DNA of 8,777 nt from Schleiferiaceae bacterium (lineage in GTDB: Bacteria > Bacteroidota > Bacteroidia > Flavobacteriales > Schleiferiaceae), in NCBI GenBank assembly GCA_023260615.1, contig JALQUY010000005.1:20585-29361 (forward strand). The letters are read 5' to 3'. Positions 6,661 through 8,777 of this stretch are shown here, in pieces. Position 1 is the first letter of the stretch. Every line of letters starts with the position of its first letter. Position numbers and translations under genes: made by a program. The notes under the pieces were generated by a model. It saw nothing but the letters and a program-made list of their open reading frames with translations. It ran no database searches and was not told where the DNA came from.

Positions 6661-7107
6661 TTACAGAGTTTCAACAGAACCACCAGCTGCTTCGATTGCG
6701 GCCGTAGCAGAGGCACTGAATTTGTGTGCAGAAACCTTCAAGGCAGCCGTCAGGGTACCACGACCCAAAACTTTCACCAAATCATGCTTACCGGCCAAAC
6801 CGTTCTGCATGAGGGTTTCCAAATTGATTTCATTGAGCTTCTTCTCTTCAGCCAAGAGCTGGAGAACGTCCAAATTGATAGCGCGGAATTCCACACGGTT
6901 TGGGTTCTTGAAACCAAACTTGGGAACGCGGCGCTGAAGGGGCATTTGACCACCTTCAAAACCAATCTTCTTGCTGTAGCCAGAGCGTGACTTAGCACCC
7001 TTGTGACCGCGACCTGCGGTACCAGCTGAACCACTACCCTCACCGCGACCAAGGCGCTTCTTGGTGAACGTAGAACCCGCTGCGGGCTTGATATTATGAA
7101 GTGACAT
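6661..7107 (-). CDS. rplO: 50S ribosomal protein L15
   Basis: L15 is a late-assembling large-subunit protein whose extended N-terminus threads into 23S rRNA. The 148-residue product has a Gly/Lys/Arg-rich N-terminal extension (SLHNIKPAAGSTFTKKRLGRG, then GTAGRGHKGAKSRSG, about 2-43). FEGGQMPLQRRVPKFGF follows (50-66), and then a globular C-terminal domain with LGRGTLTAALKVSAHKFSASA (114-134). These are the standard L15 landmarks and the length is normal. The start is 9 nt after the rpmD stop and the end is 9 nt before secY, as in the canonical spc operon. Confidence 0.98.
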   Translation of the reverse strand: MSLHNIKPAAGSTFTKKRLGRGEGSGSAGTAGRGHKGAKSRSGYSKKIGFEGGQMPLQRRVPKFGFKNPNRVEFRAINLDVLQLLAEEKKLNEINLETLMQNGLAGKHDLVKVLGRGTLTAALKVSAHKFSASATAAIEAAGGSVETL

Positions 7108-7116
7108 ATCTATGCG

Positions 7117-7299
7117 TTATTTAACTTCTTCAACATTCACGAGGTGGCTCACCGTGCGAACCATACCAGCGATAGCGGGAGTATTCTCGTGTTCAACACT
7201 TTGATTCATCTTGCGCAAGCCCAAAGCGACCATGGTGGCGCGCTGGTTGGGAGGGCGGTTGATGACGCTGCGAACTTGGGTAATCTTAATACGTGCCAT
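7117..7299 (-). CDS. rpmD: 50S ribosomal protein L30
   Basis: L30 is a small large-subunit protein. From ATG 7299 the product is 60 residues, MARIKITQVRSVINRPPNQRATMVALGLRKMNQSVEHENTP to the end NVEEVK. It shows the L30 pattern: an initial beta strand, the I-N/G-R-P-P-x-Q-R turn (13-20), the helix ATMVALGLRKM, and the AGMVRTVSHLV strand. The frame stays open upstream to an ATG at 7371, but that region lies inside the end of rpsE and encodes nothing L30-like, so the shorter start is right. It begins 10 nt after the rpsE stop, within TATATCGATC, and there is no Shine-Dalgarno. Confidence 0.97.
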   Translation of the reverse strand: MARIKITQVRSVINRPPNQRATMVALGLRKMNQSVEHENTPAIAGMVRTVSHLVNVEEVK

Positions 7300-7309
7300 G
7301 ATCGATATA

Positions 7310-7828
7310 TCAGCCGTTAAACACTTTAGAAACTTCAATGCCACGGGTACGTGCCACTTGCTTAGCATCACGCATCTGGTGCAAGGCCATAAACGTAGCC
7401 TTTACCAAGTTGTGGGGGTTTGAAGAACCTTTTGACTTTGCCAAAACGTCGTGAACACCTACGCTCTCCAACACGTGACGCATAGCACCACCTGCGATAA
7501 CACCGGTACCTGAAGAGGCAGGACGCAAGAATACACGAGCGCCACCAAACTTACCTTCCTGCTCGTGAGGGATCGTGCCCTTCACTACGGGGAAACGGTA
7601 CAAGTTCTTCTTCGCGTCTTCGATACCCTTGGTAACAGCTTCAGAAACTTCCTTGCTCTTGCCCAAGCCGTAGCCTCCGATGCCGTGTTCGTCACCCACC
7701 ACAACGATGGCGGTGAAACCGAATGCACGACCACCTTTGGTCACTTTGGTTACGCGCTGGACCCCTACGAGGCGATCCACCAACTCCAAGCCACTGGGCT
7801 TAACTTTCTTTGCGGTAATCTCTTTCAT
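7310..7828 (-). CDS. rpsE: 30S ribosomal protein S5
   Basis: S5 helps form the mRNA entry channel of the small subunit and affects decoding accuracy. The 172-residue product has the N-terminal double-stranded-RNA-binding fold (about 15-78), with RVTKVTKGGRAFGFTAIVVVGD at 25-46. This is the loop in which spectinomycin-resistance changes are known in other bacteria, and the conserved KGGR is intact. GYGLGKSKEV follows (53-61), then the C-terminal domain with GGARVFLRPASSGTGVIAGGAMRHVLE (95-121) and the SSNPHNLVKATFMAL motif (135-149). It is the only gene in the window whose visible stop is TGA instead of TAA. It starts 6 nt after rplR. Confidence 0.98.
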   Translation of the reverse strand: MKEITAKKVKPSGLELVDRLVGVQRVTKVTKGGRAFGFTAIVVVGDEHGIGGYGLGKSKEVSEAVTKGIEDAKKNLYRFPVVKGTIPHEQEGKFGGARVFLRPASSGTGVIAGGAMRHVLESVGVHDVLAKSKGSSNPHNLVKATFMALHQMRDAKQVARTRGIEVSKVFNG

Positions 7829-7834
7829 CTCTAA

Positions 7835-8191
7835 TTAGAATTTCAGTCCGCCTTCGCGAGCACCTTCAGCCAAAGCCTTAACACGTCCGTGGTACAAGAA
7901 ACCACCGCGGTCAAATGCTACAGTCTCAATACCCTTTGCCAGAGCGATTTCTGCAATTTTCTTTCCTACTTGAGCGGCTTTCTCGGTCTTGTTACCGGTC
8001 AAACCTTCGCCCTTTTTTACCAAGGATGAAGCGGTAGCCAGAGTGGTTCCGTTTTCATCGTTGATCAACTGGGCATAGATCTCCTTGCTGCTGCGGAAAA
8101 CTGCCAAACGAGGGCAAGCTGCAGTGCCTTGAACAACCTTACGGATGCGCAAGTGGATACGGTCTCTACGAGTAATATTTTTCGTTGCCAT
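7835..8191 (-). CDS. rplR: 50S ribosomal protein L18
   Basis: L18 binds 5S rRNA with L5 and joins it to the large subunit. The 118-residue product begins with a basic N-terminal tail (MATKNITRRDRIHLRIRKVVQGT). The family core follows: PRLAVFRSSKEIYAQLINDENGTTLATASS (27-56), then GKKIAEIALAKGI (76-88), VAFDRGGFLYHGRVKALAEGAREGGL and the final KF. Length and end motif are typical. The junction with rplF reads TAAGGAAATATG. AAGGA resembles a Shine-Dalgarno core but is only a few bases from the ATG, too close for the usual spacing. Confidence 0.98.
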   Translation of the reverse strand: MATKNITRRDRIHLRIRKVVQGTAACPRLAVFRSSKEIYAQLINDENGTTLATASSLVKKGEGLTGNKTEKAAQVGKKIAEIALAKGIETVAFDRGGFLYHGRVKALAEGAREGGLKF

Positions 8192-8197
8192 ATTTCC

Positions 8198-8752
8198 TTA
8201 CTTTTTACCGCCTGATTTACCAGCTTTCTTGCGAACGATCTCACCCACGTAGCGTACACCTTTTCCTTTGTAGGGCTCAGGCTTGCGCATTGCGCGGATT
8301 TTAGAAGCGATCATTCCCACCAATTGCTTGTCATGAGACGTCAATTCGATAACGGGGTTTTTACCTTTCTCACTGATCGTATTCACGGTAACCTCGGAGG
8401 GCAACTGGAACATTACGTTGTGTGAGAAACCAAGGGACAGATCCAAAACCTGACCCGCGTGGGTTGCACGGAAACCGACGCCCACAAGCTCCAAGCGCTT
8501 CGTGAAGCCCTCTGATACACCGACCACCATGTTGTTGATCAATGAACGGTACAAACCGTGAGCAGCACGGTGTGCCTTGGAATCAGAAGGACGCGTAACC
8601 GTCAATACATTCTCCTCGATGGTTACACCAATCTCAGGAGCAACAACTTGCGAAAGTGTTCCTTTAGAGCCTTTGACGGTAACCACGTTATTCTCCACGG
8701 TGACAGTGACACCGGCGGGAATTGTGATGGGGGATTTACCAATACGTGACAT
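8198..8752 (-). CDS. rplF: 50S ribosomal protein L6
   Basis: L6 lies near the sarcin-ricin loop and the factor-binding site of the large subunit. The 184-residue product contains the two repeated L6 domains, about 1-80 and 81-170. It opens MSRIGKSPITIPAGVTVTV. Between the domains it has RAAHGLYRSLINNMVVGVSEGF (62-83) and LELVGVGFRA (87-96). It carries the L6 signature PEPYKGKGVRY (158-168), followed by a Lys/Gly-rich C-terminal tail. Length is close to the usual ~178-184. It starts 10 nt after the rpsH stop and ends 6 nt before rplR. Confidence 0.98.
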   Translation of the reverse strand: MSRIGKSPITIPAGVTVTVENNVVTVKGSKGTLSQVVAPEIGVTIEENVLTVTRPSDSKAHRAAHGLYRSLINNMVVGVSEGFTKRLELVGVGFRATHAGQVLDLSLGFSHNVMFQLPSEVTVNTISEKGKNPVIELTSHDKQLVGMIASKIRAMRKPEPYKGKGVRYVGEIVRKKAGKSGGKK

Positions 8753-8762
8753 GTCTGTCTGT

Positions 8763-8777
8763 TTAGTATACGTAGCA
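8763..8777 (-). CDS. rpsH: 30S ribosomal protein S8, last four codons and stop
   Basis: Only the 3' tip of this gene is in the window. On the minus strand from the right edge it reads TGC TAC GTA TAC TAA, which encodes Cys-Tyr-Val-Tyr and a stop. S8 proteins end in a similar motif (E. coli S8 ends ICYVA), and rpsH is the usual gene directly before rplF in the spc operon. The call rests on this short match and on position, so it is likely but not proven. Confidence 0.7.
   Translation of the reverse strand, partial: CYVY

Noticed and set aside
1..8777. A previously undescribed system in this window
   Set aside because: Every gene is an intact universal or near-universal housekeeping gene in a conserved order, and the gaps are 1-89 nt, so there is no space for an unexplained locus.

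Overview
The window is a housekeeping block on the minus strand: the 3' part of the large ribosomal-protein cluster (spc and alpha operons), followed by two metabolic genes. In transcription order, right to left: the last codons of rpsH, then rplF, rplR, rpsE, rpmD, rplO, secY, infA, rpmJ, rpsM, rpsK, rpsD, rpoA, rplQ, a strong intrinsic terminator, carA, and the first ~60% of eno, which runs off the left edge. I see no coding gene on the plus strand; the long plus-strand open frames lie antisense to these conserved genes.

The organism is most likely a member of the Bacteroidota, perhaps near the Flavobacteriales. The grounds are mixed. Start codons generally lack a usable Shine-Dalgarno sequence. 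S4 and L36 are both of the cysteine-depleted, zinc-free type. L17 carries a long Ala/Glu-rich tail. The RNA polymerase alpha C-terminus (ending YKLDKE) and the order rplQ-carA-eno look like those I remember from this phylum. The placement below phylum is an inference from memory of the families, not from a search.

Layout: positions 2533-8777 hold thirteen genes with gaps of 1-22 nt, reading as one transcript. They supply parts of both ribosomal subunits, the SecY channel, initiation factor IF-1 and the alpha subunit of RNA polymerase. rplQ (1999-2526) ends the unit, and a 12-bp hairpin with a UUCG loop and a T-run follows at 1934-1965. carA (818-1909) begins only 24 nt past that T-run and is followed 14 nt later by eno (1-803), so the last two genes look co-transcribed with each other.

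I found no mobile element, CRISPR array, RNA gene or novel accessory system. The longest stretch without a gene is the 89 nt between rplQ and carA. The observations worth a second look are modest: how carA is transcribed past the terminator, the paired loss of zinc ligands in L36 and S4, the L17 tail, and the direct secY-infA junction.
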